64,000 nucleotides of DNA, taken from contig VXSK01000002.1 of NCBI GenBank assembly GCA_009838035.1, positions 479,994 through 543,993 of the forward strand. Reading direction: 5' to 3'. Position numbers and translations under genes: made by a program. The DNA is from Gammaproteobacteria bacterium (GTDB lineage: Bacteria; Pseudomonadota; Gammaproteobacteria; Steroidobacterales; Foliamicaceae). The notes below the pieces were generated by a model that was given only the letters and a program-made list of their open reading frames with translations, searched no databases and was not told where the DNA came from. Within the stretch, counting starts at the first letter, position 1. Every line of letters begins with the position of its first letter. Shown here piece after piece: positions 1-8,769 of this stretch.

Positions 1-380
1 TGGGCATTTGCCTGGGAATGCAGTTGCTTTATGAGGTATCCAGCGAGGACGACACGCCCTGCCTTGGCGTAATTCCCGGGCAGGTCGACCTGCTGGAAGC
101 CTCCCCCGAACACACGATCCCGCACATGGGATGGAACCAGGTGGAACGGCGCGCGGAATCGCGCCTGTTCGACGGAATCCCCGACGGCTCCTGGTTCTAC
201 TTCGTGCACAGCTACGCCGCCCCGCCCGGCGAGCACTGCGTCGGCGATACCGAACACGGCCGCCGCTTCGCCTCGGTCGTCAACAAGGAAAATTTCTTCG
301 GTGTGCAGTTCCACCCGGAGCGGTCCGGGCAACACGGCCAGCGGCTGCTGAAGAATTTTCTTGAGCTTCCTTGGAACTGA
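1..380 (+). CDS. hisH: Imidazole glycerol phosphate synthase, glutamine amidotransferase subunit (5' truncated)
   Basis: HisH releases ammonia from glutamine and passes it to HisF in the fifth step of histidine biosynthesis. The gene runs in from the left edge. Reading from base 3, the first residues are GICLGMQ, the nucleophile elbow of class I amidotransferases with its catalytic Cys. Downstream, VQFHPERSG carries the His and Glu of the triad. About the first 80 residues are missing. The TGA at 378-380 lies inside the start of hisA, so the two are translationally coupled. The family call is secure because hisA and hisF follow. Confidence 0.95.
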   Translation, partial: GICLGMQLLYEVSSEDDTPCLGVIPGQVDLLEASPEHTIPHMGWNQVERRAESRLFDGIPDGSWFYFVHSYAAPPGEHCVGDTEHGRRFASVVNKENFFGVQFHPERSGQHGQRLLKNFLELPWN

Positions 381-1105
381 TCCCTTCCATCGACCTGATG
401 GGCGGCCAGGTCGTACGGCTGCATCGCGGCCGCTTCGATGACGCGGTGTTCTATTCCATGGATGCCCTGGAGCTGGCCCGAACCTGGTCCGGCCTGGGCG
501 CGCGCAGCCTGCACGTGGTCGATCTGGACGGCGCCCGCTCCGGCCGGCGGGAAAACGCCGACACCATAGCCCGCGTCGTGGAAAACACGACGCTCGCCGT
601 GCAGGTCGGCGGCGGCATTCGCGACGACGAATCCCTGGAAGCGGTCTACGCCAGCGGCGCGGAACGGGCGGTAAGCGGCAGTGCGCTGGCGGAAGATCCG
701 CTACGGGCCGGCCGCTGGGTCAAGCAATACGGCCCCGGCAGGCTGGTGGCGGCCCTCGATGTGCGCTCCGGCAGCGAGCCCGAAGTGCTGACGCGGGGCT
801 GGGTGCGCGAGAGCGGCCGCTCGCTCTGGGAACTGCTGGACCTGCTCCTGGACCAGGGTTACCGGTGGTTTCTGTGCACCGATGTCGATCGGGACGGCAT
901 GTTGAGCGGCCCGAACACGGACCTGTACGCCGAGTGCGTCCGGAGGGCGCCCCAGGCCTCGTTTATCGCCTCCGGCGGCGTATCGCGAGCGGACGACCTT
1001 GAGGCGCTGGCCGACACGGGGGTGGCGGCGGCGGTCTCCGGCAAGGCCTTGCTGGAAGGGCGCATCAGCGCCGAGGAAGCGGAGCGGTGCTGGCGCGGCG
1101 AATAA
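371..1105 (+). CDS. hisA: HisA, ProFAR isomerase
   Basis: This 244-residue (beta/alpha)8 barrel isomerises ProFAR to PRFAR, the fourth committed step of histidine synthesis. The start is TTG at 371, which puts the catalytic Asp at residue 8 (IPSIDLMGG) as in the family. The second half has the expected DVDRDG motif with the other catalytic Asp and a phosphate-binding FIASGG loop. Length is normal. It overlaps hisH by 10 bases and hisF by 19, a tight hisHAF operon. The TTG start is supported by alignment and overlap, not by an obvious ribosome binding site. Confidence 0.96.
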   Translation: MELIPSIDLMGGQVVRLHRGRFDDAVFYSMDALELARTWSGLGARSLHVVDLDGARSGRRENADTIARVVENTTLAVQVGGGIRDDESLEAVYASGAERAVSGSALAEDPLRAGRWVKQYGPGRLVAALDVRSGSEPEVLTRGWVRESGRSLWELLDLLLDQGYRWFLCTDVDRDGMLSGPNTDLYAECVRRAPQASFIASGGVSRADDLEALADTGVAAAVSGKALLEGRISAEEAERCWRGE

Positions 1106-1854
1106 TCCCCTGTCTGGACGTGCGCGACGGCCAGGTGGTCAAGGGCGTGCGTTTCCGCGAGCACCGCGTGATGGGCGAGATCATGGACCTGGCGCGCCGC
1201 TACCGCGAGGAACACGCCGACGAGGTCGTGTTCTACGACATCACCGCAAGCCCGCACGGCCGTTCCGTGGACCGGAGCTGGATCCTGCGCGTGGCCGATG
1301 TCCTGGACATACCCTTCTGCGTGGCCGGAGGGATTCGCGACGTCGCCGGAGCCGAGGAAGTGCTGATGAACGGCGCCGACAAGATTTCCGTGAACAGCCC
1401 GGCGCTGGCCGACCCCGACCTGATCGGCGAATTGGCCCGGCGGTTCGGCTCGCAGTGTGTGGTGGTGGGAATCGACAGCAGCGGCGGTGACGGCCGCTGG
1501 CGCGTGCACGAGCTGACCGGCGACCCCTCGCTGAGCCGCGAAGCGGGGCGCGACACGCTCGACTGGGTCCGCGAGGTTCAGGAGCGCGGCGCGGGCGAAA
1601 TCGTGCTCAACTGCATGAACATGGACGGTGTGCGCCAGGGGTACGACATCGAACAGCTATGCGCGGTTCGCGACTGCTGCCGCGTGCCGCTGATCGCCTC
1701 GGGCGGCGCGGGCGCGCCGGAACACTTCGTCGAAGTCTTTCGCCGGGCGCGGGTGGATGGCGCGCTGGCCGCGACCGTGTTTCACTCGGGACAGATCGCG
1801 ATCCCCGATCTCAAGGAATACCTGGCCGCCCGCAAAATTTCGGTGCGCTCCTGA
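1087..1854 (+). CDS. hisF: HisF, imidazole glycerol phosphate synthase cyclase subunit
   Basis: HisF uses ammonia from HisH to close the imidazole ring, giving IGP and AICAR. The GTG start at 1087 gives [15 protein letters not shown], placing the catalytic Asp at residue 11. The second catalytic Asp is in VVGIDSS near residue 130, and [12 protein letters not shown] is the phosphate loop. At 255 residues the length is typical. It starts inside hisA. The gene usually found next (hisI or hisIE) is absent: a toxin-antitoxin pair follows, and hisE sits beyond it on the other strand. Confidence 0.96.
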   Translation: MLARRIIPCLDVRDGQVVKGVRFREHRVMGEIMDLARRYREEHADEVVFYDITASPHGRSVDRSWILRVADVLDIPFCVAGGIRDVAGAEEVLMNGADKISVNSPALADPDLIGELARRFGSQCVVVGIDSSGGDGRWRVHELTGDPSLSREAGRDTLDWVREVQERGAGEIVLNCMNMDGVRQGYDIEQLCAVRDCCRVPLIASGGAGAPEHFVEVFRRARVDGALAATVFHSGQIAIPDLKEYLAARKISVRS

Positions 1855-1888
1855 TCCAGGCGCTTGCATCGCAGCGTTGTCCGATTTA

Positions 1889-1915
1889 ACATGAACATCA
1901 ACTTCAACTTCATGT
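1889..1915. promoter_or_regulatory. Inverted repeat, candidate antitoxin operator
   Basis: ACATGAA at 1889-1895 is matched by TTCATGT at 1909-1915, a perfect 7-base inverted repeat with a 13-base AT-richer spacer. It lies directly in front of the antitoxin start. Phd-family antitoxins repress their own operons through palindromes in this position, so autoregulation is the natural reading. Binding is inferred. Confidence 0.5.
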
Positions 1916-1924
1916 GTGAATCTC

Positions 1925-2161
1925 ATGTCGTCAATATCAATGGTGGAACTGAGGCAGGACGCCGAGGGTGTCTTGCGTCGGGTAAAGCAAGGCGAGAACT
2001 TGATACTCACCTACCGGGGCAAGCCCGCGGCTCGCTTGACGCCCTATGCCATGTCGGCCCCGCAGCCGGACGATCCCTTATATCGCCTGCCTGATCTCGC
2101 CGCACCCGGCGGCGAATCGCTTCGGAACGAAGAAATCGACGCGATAGTCTATGGCGGGTGA
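1925..2161 (+). CDS. Phd/YefM-family antitoxin
   Basis: A small protein (78 residues from the ATG at 1925; an in-frame GTG at 1916 would add three). SISMVELRQDAEGVLRRV followed by GENLILTYRGKPAARLTP is the Phd/YefM fold, with an N-terminal DNA-binding half and a C-terminal tail that wraps the toxin. It overlaps the downstream PIN toxin by 11 bases, the usual coupled arrangement. It should neutralise the toxin and repress the pair through the inverted repeat just upstream. The pair sits between hisF and hisE. Confidence 0.85.
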   Translation: MSSISMVELRQDAEGVLRRVKQGENLILTYRGKPAARLTPYAMSAPQPDDPLYRLPDLAAPGGESLRNEEIDAIVYGG

Positions 2162-2567
2162 AGTATTCGTCGATACCAGCGGGTTCTATTCACTGCTGGT
2201 GCAGGCGGAAGGCATGCATCGGGAAGCGGCCGAATTCATGGCGCGAGCCGCGCGGGAGCGCAAGAGATTCATTACTACGGACTATGTGCTCGACGAAAGC
2301 GTGACACTGTTGCGGGCGCGCGGACACGGGAAGCTCCTGGTTCCACTGTTCGAGACAATGGATGCTTCGTCGGCCGTTCGGGTGGAATGGACCACTCCCC
2401 AACGTTTCCACGAAACCAGAGCGTTCTGCCTGCAACACGCCGACAAGGCCTGGTCGTTCACCGACTGCCTGAGCTTTGTGGTAATGAGTGAACTCGATTT
2501 GCGGGAAGCTCTGACCAGCGACATTCATTTCGAGCAAGCCGGCTTCCGCCGCCTGTTGAAAGCCTGA
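2151..2567 (+). CDS. PIN-domain (VapC-like) ribonuclease toxin
   Basis: A 138-residue PIN domain, the fold of Mg-dependent ribonuclease toxins that cut tRNA or rRNA. The acidic residues are in place: Asp8 in FVDTSGF, Glu in VLDESV (about residue 49), Asp in FTDCLS (about residue 104) and Asp in TSDIHF (about residue 122). It starts inside the antitoxin gene. Pairing a Phd-type antitoxin with a PIN toxin is common. The intact acidic set suggests an active enzyme. The RNA target cannot be read from sequence. Confidence 0.85.
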   Translation: MAGEVFVDTSGFYSLLVQAEGMHREAAEFMARAARERKRFITTDYVLDESVTLLRARGHGKLLVPLFETMDASSAVRVEWTTPQRFHETRAFCLQHADKAWSFTDCLSFVVMSELDLREALTSDIHFEQAGFRRLLKA

Positions 2568-2627
2568 CCAAGCGCGAGAGCGCCCTGTTTCCGGGATGAG
2601 GGCAGCGCGGGCGAGTTCGGCCTCGGA

Positions 2628-2930
2628 TCAGCGGCGGGAGCGCAGTTCCTCCAGGACTTCGGCCAGCGACACGCCGGCGCCTTCGAGCAGGACCAGCAGG
2701 TGATAGAGCACGTCGGCCGCCTCGGCGCGCACCGCCCGCGGGTCGCCGGCGGCCGCGGCCAGCGCCAATTCCACCGATTCCTCGCCGAACTTTTGCGCCA
2801 CCCGCTGAATGCCTTCGCCAAGAAGCCTTGCGGTGTAGCTTTCCTGCGGCGCGGCTTCCGCGCGGGACCGGATTACGGCCTCAAGCTCCAGCAGGAAATC
2901 CGCCGAAGCGCCGTTGCCTTCATTGCTCAC
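2628..2930 (-). CDS. hisE: Phosphoribosyl-ATP pyrophosphatase
   Basis: HisE hydrolyses PR-ATP to PR-AMP, the second step of histidine synthesis. The protein is 100 residues and of the MazG-like all-alpha fold. YTARLLGEGIQRVAQKFGEE and EAADVLYHLLVLL carry the metal-binding Glu/Asp residues. The start is GTG at 2930, chosen because it overlaps the stop of lysAC by four bases (GTGA) and matches usual HisE length; a longer upstream frame has no homology. It faces hisHAF across the toxin-antitoxin pair and is transcribed with lysine genes. No hisI is seen in the window. Confidence 0.93.
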   Translation of the reverse strand: MSNEGNGASADFLLELEAVIRSRAEAAPQESYTARLLGEGIQRVAQKFGEESVELALAAAAGDPRAVRAEAADVLYHLLVLLEGAGVSLAEVLEELRSRR

Positions 2931-5515
2931 TCGATCACCTCCTCCGCGGCGGGTTCCCTCAGGTTGTAATTCGAGGCCATCACGCGGCCGTAGGCGCCGG
3001 CGTTGGCGAACAGCAGCACGTCGCCCTCCCGGCATTCGGGCAGCATGCGGTCGCGGGCCAGCACGTCGCCGCTTTCGCAGATCGGACCCACCACGTTCAC
3101 CAGCCGCGTCGCCGGCTCTTCCAGCCGGGTGAGGTTGTGCACCTCATGGTAGGAACCATACAGCGCCGGGCGTATCAGCGAGTTCATCCCGGTCTCCACG
3201 CCCACGTAGCGGGCGCCGCTCTTGCCCTTGACCTGGGTGACCCGCGCCAGCAGTACGCCGGCTTCGGCCACGACATAGCGGCCGGGCTCGAGCCAGAATT
3301 CCAGTTTCCGGGGCGCGTTTTCGCGGCAGCGAGCCAGGTTGGTGTCCAGCTCCGCGAGGTCCAGGCCCTGCTCGCCGCCGTGCTGGGGCACGCCCAGCCC
3401 GCCGCCGAGATTGACCACGCGCGCATCCGGAAAGTGCTCCAGGCACTCGAGCAGCGTCTCGGCGATCGGAGCCCATGCACCGGGGTCCATCACGCCGCTG
3501 CCCATGTGGGCGTGCAGCCCGATAACCCGCGCTCCCGCGGCGGCGGCAGCCTCGGCGGCCCGCTGCACTTCAAACAGCGGCACGCCGAACTTGGAATGGA
3601 CGCCGGCCGTGCGCACATGCCGGTGGAGTCCGCGCCCCACGCCGGGGTCCAGTCGAAGGAACAGGTCGCTCCCGGCGAACAGGTCCGGCCAATCGCGCAG
3701 CACGCCCACGTTGTCCACGGTCAACTGAACGCCCGCCTCCAGTGCTTCGGCGTACTCGGAGCGGGCCGCGAAATTCGGGGTAAAAAGGATGCGCGCGGGC
3801 TCGTGCTCCGGGAACAGCTCGCGCAGAAGCCCGACCTCGCCGGGCGATACGCACTCGAACTCCAGGCCGCAGTCGCGAACGCGCCGCAGCACGCCGGGGT
3901 TCGAGTTGGCCTTGATCGCGTAATAGACGCGGTCTATCGATTCCAGCCCCTTGAGCCGCTCCGCCTGCGCGGCCACCCGCCCGAGGCTGTAGGCGTAGGT
4001 CGCGCCGCGCTCTTCGGCCAGCTTCAGCAGCTTGCCGCGCCGTTCGGCCCACCAGGGCGCGTCGGCGCTGGCGGGCGCAACCGGCGCCGCTTGCGTCAGT
4101 TCCTCCCAGGCGGGGCCGAACAGTTCGTCGCCGTCATCCGGCACGATCAGCCGCCCGTGCAGGCGCTGCGCCAGCCGGCGCGCCTGCGCCGGCTCCACCA
4201 CGAAGCTGATGTTCAGGTCGCTGGCCGCCTGGCTGAGAAGATGAATGGGCTGCTCGCGAAACGCTTCCAGCGCCGGCCCGACCTCGTGCAGCACCGCCCG
4301 GATGCGCCTTCCGACCAGGGTCACGACGCTGGTATTGGTCGTGATGGTCACCTGGCCTATGCGCTCCAGTTGCGACCGCAGGCGGTCCATCAGCGCCGGT
4401 GTCAGCACTTCGGGATCGGTATCGAGCGTAACGGTCACATTGCTCTCGGAGGTGGAAACCAGGTCCACCGAAAGCCCGAGGTCGCCGAAACAGGTGAATA
4501 CCTCCTTGAGAAAACCGACCCGCCGCCACATCCCCAGCGTCTCCAGCGAGACCAGCGGCACGCCGCTGCGCAGCATGACCGCCTTGACCTGTGCGCTGTC
4601 GGACTCCTCGGCCGGCCCCACGGCGGTGCCGGACAGTTCGGGGTGCAGCGTCGAACGAACGGTCATGCCGATCCGGCTGTCGCGCAGCGGGGCGATGGAC
4701 AACGGATGCAGCACGCCGCCGCCTGAAGTGGCGATCTCCTGCGCTTCGGCGTAGCTGAGCCTGCGCAGCAGCCTCGCGCCGCTGATTTCCCTGGGATCGG
4801 CGCTGAATATGCCGGGCACGTCGGTCCAGATTTCCAGCCGCCGGGCGCCGATGGACGCGGCCAGCGCGGCCGCCGATACGTCGGAACCGCCCCGGCCAAG
4901 CAGCACTTCCTCGCCCTGGGCATTGCGGGCGATGTAACCCTGTGTCAGCGGCACGCCCGAAAGGCTTTCGAGCAATGCGGCCGCTTCGGGATCGGGGTCA
5001 TGCGCGCACACCGCGTGCAACATGGAGTCGCGTTCGCTGGCCCAGTCCCGCGCCGTGGCCCGCAGCAACTTCGCGGGATTCACCGGAGAAATCCCCATGC
5101 CCTTGAGCTCCAGCGCGGCCGCCCCAAGCCGCCCGGCCAGCCGCTCGCCCAAGGCCAGCACCTTGACCCGGGCCCGGTAGCCCGCCTCCCCGGTCAGGGC
5201 GATGCCGCGAAGCAACTGCGCCAGGTTCTCCAGTTCCGGTCCCAGGCAACCGTCCGGGTCGCTGATATTCATTTCCCGGGCCAGTTGGCGGTGGCGGTCG
5301 CCCAGCTCCCGCTCGAGGATGGCGTGCTCCTCGCGGCGCGCCAGTTCGATCAGGGCTTCCAGCTGGTCGGTAACGCCGGCCACGGCCGAATGCACGACGA
5401 TGGGCCGCACCCCCTGCTCGCGGCGGCGGCGGACCAGGCGCGCGACCGCGTCCCAGCCGGCTGCGGTGGCCACGCTGGCGCCGCCGAACTTGAGCACTAC
5501 CCAGGGCGCGTTCAT
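2927..5515 (-). CDS. lysAC: Bifunctional aspartate kinase / diaminopimelate decarboxylase
   Basis: This 862-residue fusion joins the first and last enzymes of lysine synthesis. Residues 1-305 are the kinase, with KFGGAS at 9-14 and GRGGSD at 207-212. Residues about 315-475 form the two regulatory ACT domains. Residues about 485-862 are the PLP-dependent decarboxylase of the alanine-racemase fold, with Lys535 in YYAIK, HAHMGSG at 668-674, EPGR at 743-746 and CESGD at 813-817. Fusions of this kind are known in xanthomonads and Legionella. The ATG at 5515 overlaps the upstream stop (ATGA), and the 3' end overlaps hisE. Feedback control through the ACT domains is likely. Confidence 0.95.
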   Translation of the reverse strand: MNAPWVVLKFGGASVATAAGWDAVARLVRRRREQGVRPIVVHSAVAGVTDQLEALIELARREEHAILERELGDRHRQLAREMNISDPDGCLGPELENLAQLLRGIALTGEAGYRARVKVLALGERLAGRLGAAALELKGMGISPVNPAKLLRATARDWASERDSMLHAVCAHDPDPEAAALLESLSGVPLTQGYIARNAQGEEVLLGRGGSDVSAAALAASIGARRLEIWTDVPGIFSADPREISGARLLRRLSYAEAQEIATSGGGVLHPLSIAPLRDSRIGMTVRSTLHPELSGTAVGPAEESDSAQVKAVMLRSGVPLVSLETLGMWRRVGFLKEVFTCFGDLGLSVDLVSTSESNVTVTLDTDPEVLTPALMDRLRSQLERIGQVTITTNTSVVTLVGRRIRAVLHEVGPALEAFREQPIHLLSQAASDLNISFVVEPAQARRLAQRLHGRLIVPDDGDELFGPAWEELTQAAPVAPASADAPWWAERRGKLLKLAEERGATYAYSLGRVAAQAERLKGLESIDRVYYAIKANSNPGVLRRVRDCGLEFECVSPGEVGLLRELFPEHEPARILFTPNFAARSEYAEALEAGVQLTVDNVGVLRDWPDLFAGSDLFLRLDPGVGRGLHRHVRTAGVHSKFGVPLFEVQRAAEAAAAAGARVIGLHAHMGSGVMDPGAWAPIAETLLECLEHFPDARVVNLGGGLGVPQHGGEQGLDLAELDTNLARCRENAPRKLEFWLEPGRYVVAEAGVLLARVTQVKGKSGARYVGVETGMNSLIRPALYGSYHEVHNLTRLEEPATRLVNVVGPICESGDVLARDRMLPECREGDVLLFANAGAYGRVMASNYNLREPAAEEVIE

Positions 5516-6918
5516 GCGCTCAATACCTTGCCGGGATTCATGATCCCGCGCGGATCCATGGCGCGCTTGAGCGCCCGCATCAACTCGAGCTTGACGGGAT
5601 CGCCAAGCCGCTCCAGTTCGTCCTTCAGCATCAGGCCCACGCCGTGCTCGGCGCTGAAGCTGCCGTCCATCGACCATGCCAGTTCACGCAGTTCGGCGCT
5701 CAGCGGCCGGCCCTGCTCCAGGAACCGGTCAGGATCGACGTCGGGCGGACAGGGCACGGAGTAATGCAGGTTGCCGTCGCCCACGTGTCCGAACGGCAGG
5801 GACTCGGCGCCCGGAAAGTGCTTGCGGCACACCTCCAGCGCCGAATCGAGGAAATCGGCAATGCGTTCCGGCGGCACGGCCAGGTCATGGCGCAGGGCCG
5901 GTCCGGACAGGCGGACGGCCTCGGGAACGCCATGGCGCAGGCGCCAGATCGCCTCGCGCTGCGCCTCGCTGACCGCGCATACGGCATCGAGCAACGCGCC
6001 CTGCTCGCGGGCGTCTTCCAGGAACCGGGCTAGGCGCTCGGCCAGCAGTTCTTCCGGCCCCGCGCCCGCCGCTTCGACGCAGACCAGCCAAGGCGCATCG
6101 ATCTCCCCCGGAATCGGGACTCCTTCCAGTTGCTCCCCGCACAATTGCGCCGCCCCGCGTGAAATCAGTTCAAAGGCGTTGAGCTCCTCGCCCAGCGCCG
6201 ACTGCGCGCGGCGAAAAAGCGCGACCGCCCGGTCGGCGTCGGCCACGCCCAGAAGCGCGGTAATCCAGACCTGCGGCCGCTGGTACAGGCGCAGCGCGGC
6301 CGCGGTGATCACGCCCAGCGTGCCTTCCGAGCCGATGAACAGCTGCTTGATGTCGTAACCGGTGTTGTCCTTGGCCAGCGGCCTCAGGTCCGACAGCACC
6401 CGGCCGTCCGGCAGCGCGACTTCCAGTCCCAGCACCATCTCGCGCGCCATGCCGTAGCGCAGCACGTGTATGCCGCCGGCGTTGGTGGACAGCACCCCAC
6501 CCAGCTGGCAGCTGCCTTCCGAACCCAGGCTCAGCGGAAAGAGGTAGCCGGCCTCGTCGGCGCGTTCCTGCAGCGTGGCCAGCACGCAGCCGGCCTCGGC
6601 GGTCAGGCAGCCGGCGCCCAGATCGCGCACCCGCCTCTGGCGATGCAGGCTCAGCAGTATCTCGTTCGCTCGCGAATGGGTGCCGCCGCACAGCCCGGTG
6701 CGACCGCCCACCGGCACCACGCCGACGCCCCGCCTGTTGCAGCAGGCCAGAACGGCGGCGGTTTCCCCGGCGCTGGCCGGGGCCACCAGCAGCCGCGACT
6801 CGCCGTGGTAGCGCCCGCGCGGTTCCTCGAGATACGGCTCAAGCAGCGCAGCGTCGGCGACGCAGTGCCGCTCGCCGACGATCGAGGCAAGCTCCTGATG
6901 GACGGTCGGCGTGCTCAT
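5512..6918 (-). CDS. FAD-linked 2-hydroxyacid dehydrogenase (GlcD / D-2-hydroxyglutarate dehydrogenase type)
   Basis: A 468-residue flavoprotein with an N-terminal PCMH FAD-binding domain (VVPVGGRTGLCGG near residue 70; GSEGSCQLGGVLSTNAGG near 135; LFIGSEGTLGVIT near 200). The C-terminal FAD-oxidase domain has LPFGHVGDGNLHY and EHGVGLMLKDEL, whose His residues bind metal and substrate in the D-lactate/D-2-hydroxyglutarate group. It probably oxidises a D-2-hydroxy acid; the 2-hydroxyglutarate made by SerA is one candidate. It overlaps both neighbours by four bases, so it is cotranscribed with the permease gene and lysAC. Exact substrate unknown. Confidence 0.85.
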   Translation of the reverse strand: MSTPTVHQELASIVGERHCVADAALLEPYLEEPRGRYHGESRLLVAPASAGETAAVLACCNRRGVGVVPVGGRTGLCGGTHSRANEILLSLHRQRRVRDLGAGCLTAEAGCVLATLQERADEAGYLFPLSLGSEGSCQLGGVLSTNAGGIHVLRYGMAREMVLGLEVALPDGRVLSDLRPLAKDNTGYDIKQLFIGSEGTLGVITAAALRLYQRPQVWITALLGVADADRAVALFRRAQSALGEELNAFELISRGAAQLCGEQLEGVPIPGEIDAPWLVCVEAAGAGPEELLAERLARFLEDAREQGALLDAVCAVSEAQREAIWRLRHGVPEAVRLSGPALRHDLAVPPERIADFLDSALEVCRKHFPGAESLPFGHVGDGNLHYSVPCPPDVDPDRFLEQGRPLSAELRELAWSMDGSFSAEHGVGLMLKDELERLGDPVKLELMRALKRAMDPRGIMNPGKVLSA

Positions 6919-7976
6919 GGCTCATCCGGAGATTCCGCCGGCGAGAATTCCTCTTCGAAAAGCCGCCAGGAAACAAGGAACAGCGCCGCCAGGACCGGCC
7001 CGATGACCAGTCCGGAGAACCCGAACACCGACAGCCCGCCGATGGTGGCCAGCAGCACCAGGTAGTCCGGCAGCCGCGCGGTCCGGCCGACCAGTATCGG
7101 CCGCAGCAGGTTGTCCGCCAGCCCCACGATCAGGGTGCCGACGATCACGAGGATCAGGCCCTGGACCCACATCCCGGACGCGAACAGCCAGATTGCAATC
7201 GGCGCCCACACCAGGCCGGGACCGACCGCGGGAATGACCGACAGCACGCCCATCAGCACACCGAGCAGAACCGGGCTGCCGATGCCCAGCAGCGCCAGCG
7301 TGACGCCACCGAGTCCGCCCTGCACGGCGCCGATCACGATCAGCGAGGTCACGCTCACCCTGGACACGGTCGCGAACTGGCCGAGCAGTTCGTATTCGCG
7401 CTCGTCGCCCAGAGGCAGGATGCGTACCAGCGTAGCGACAAGCTTTTCGCCGTCGCGCAGGAAGAAAAACAGCAGGTACAGCATCACCGCCAGTTGCAGG
7501 AGCAGCTTCAGCGCGCCCTGCCCGGCGGCCACCAGGCCGGTTGCCGCGAAACGGGCCGCGTTTCCCACCATCGAAGTCAGCCCGGACCGCATCTTCTCGA
7601 AGTCCAGGCCGAAGTTGTCCAGGATTTCCCGCACCCAGGGCAGCCAGGCGCCGACCGTGTCCAGGGCTGCACCGGGGTCCAGCGCGCCCCCTTCGACGGC
7701 GGCGTAGAACTCGCTGGACTCGCGCACCACCGCCCACCCCAGCAGCAGCACCGGCGCCACCACGCCGGCCAACACGATGAGGAGAACGGCAGCCGCCGCC
7801 AGCGATCGCCTGTTCCAGAGCCGCGGGATCAGGCGCGCATACAGGCCGTGGAAAAGAATCGCCAGCACGACCGCCCAAAAGACCGCCAGCAGAAGGTCGG
7901 CGAGCAGCAGGATGAACGCCGCGGTGACCGCGGCGACCAGCAATAACAGGGAACTGCGCTGAAGGGTCTGGCCCAT
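6915..7976 (-). CDS. AI-2E-family inner-membrane permease
   Basis: A 353-residue polytopic membrane protein of the PerM/YdiK/TqsA family (AI-2E transporter family). About eight hydrophobic segments are visible: two at residues 10-55, one at about 60-85, and a cluster between about 140 and 340 that includes ITSLIVIGAVQGGLGG-type and VGLADNLLRPILVG motifs typical of the family. The ATG at 7976 (MGQTLQRSS) was chosen because upstream codons run into the tRNA. Members export small molecules or ions; the substrate cannot be told. It is the first gene of the overlapping operon leading to lysAC and hisE. Confidence 0.85.
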   Translation of the reverse strand: MGQTLQRSSLLLLVAAVTAAFILLLADLLLAVFWAVVLAILFHGLYARLIPRLWNRRSLAAAAVLLIVLAGVVAPVLLLGWAVVRESSEFYAAVEGGALDPGAALDTVGAWLPWVREILDNFGLDFEKMRSGLTSMVGNAARFAATGLVAAGQGALKLLLQLAVMLYLLFFFLRDGEKLVATLVRILPLGDEREYELLGQFATVSRVSVTSLIVIGAVQGGLGGVTLALLGIGSPVLLGVLMGVLSVIPAVGPGLVWAPIAIWLFASGMWVQGLILVIVGTLIVGLADNLLRPILVGRTARLPDYLVLLATIGGLSVFGFSGLVIGPVLAALFLVSWRLFEEEFSPAESPDEP

Positions 7977-8012
7977 GACTGAAACTATTGCACCAGGACG
8001 GCAAAAGGAAAA

Positions 8013-8089
<77 letters not shown>

Positions 8090-8123
8090 GACCGGGTGCA
8101 GATTCTATCGCGTGGCGGCCGCG

Positions 8124-8480
8124 CTATCGCAGCAAACGGAGCAACTCCTCCAGTTCGACCCGCATCTGGCGAACGATTTGCTTCATGTGACTCTGGTCCT
8201 GGCGCGAATCCTCGCCCTCGAGGCGCTGCCGGGCGCCGGCCAGCGTATAGCCCTCGACCTGCAGCAGATGCCGGATCTGGCGGATCAGCATGATGTCCTG
8301 CGGCTGGTAGTAGCGGCGTCCGCCGCGACGCTTGGTGGGGTTGAGCTGCGGAAATTCCTTTTCCCAGTAACGCAGCACGTGTTGTTCCACCTGGCAAAGC
8401 GCGCTGGCCTCGCCGATGGTGAAGAGGCGTTTCGCCGGAATCGGCGGCAGCTTCAGGTCCCGGTCAATCTGGTCCAGCAC
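8124..8480 (-). CDS. MerR-family regulator of the pheST-ihfA locus
   Basis: A 118-residue protein with an N-terminal MerR winged helix-turn-helix ([20 protein letters not shown], then [12 protein letters not shown] and [12 protein letters not shown]), followed by a coiled-coil-like helix rich in Arg/Gln/Glu. It lacks the Cys-rich effector tail of metal-sensing MerR proteins. A protein of this type directly follows ihfA in many gammaproteobacteria, as here with a 17-base overlap. Its target is not known with confidence. The context and conserved start make the gene call secure. Confidence 0.92.
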   Translation of the reverse strand: MLDQIDRDLKLPPIPAKRLFTIGEASALCQVEQHVLRYWEKEFPQLNPTKRRGGRRYYQPQDIMLIRQIRHLLQVEGYTLAGARQRLEGEDSRQDQSHMKQIVRQMRVELEELLRLLR

Positions 8481-8769
8481 CCGCTTCCACCAGTTGCCTC
8501 AGTTTCTGGCCCGCGGAAAAGGTCACTACCCTGCGTACGCTGATCGGAATGCTTTCGCCTGTGCGCGGATTGCGCCCCGGCCGCTCGCCCTTGTCGCGCA
8601 GGTCGAAGTTGCCGAAACCGGAGATCTTCACGCGGTTGCCGCCCACCAGCGCATCGCTGATGCTCTCGAACACCGCGTTGACGACCATCGCGCTCTCCTG
8701 CTTGCTCATGCCGATATTGGCGTGCAGGGAGCTGACAATCCCGGCCCGGGTAAGCATGTTTCGTTTCAT
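8464..8769 (-). CDS. ihfA: Integration host factor alpha subunit
   Basis: A 101-residue DNA-bending protein of the HU/IHF family; with IhfB it makes sharp bends at promoters, origins and recombination sites. [14 protein letters not shown] and [10 protein letters not shown] show the body and the beta arm with the intercalating Pro. The [11 protein letters not shown] start and a location after pheT identify the alpha subunit rather than HU. The ATG at 8769 overlaps the pheT stop by four bases (ATGA). In E. coli the same pheST-ihfA operon is attenuated by phenylalanine supply; no leader peptide was found here. Confidence 0.95.
   Translation of the reverse strand: MKRNMLTRAGIVSSLHANIGMSKQESAMVVNAVFESISDALVGGNRVKISGFGNFDLRDKGERPGRNPRTGESIPISVRRVVTFSAGQKLRQLVEAGAGPD

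Noticed and set aside
2828..4726. Long plus-strand open frame (632 codons) opposite lysAC
   Set aside because: It mirrors the codon pattern of the GC-rich lysAC gene, has no domain-like motifs and no plausible start. It is an antisense shadow.
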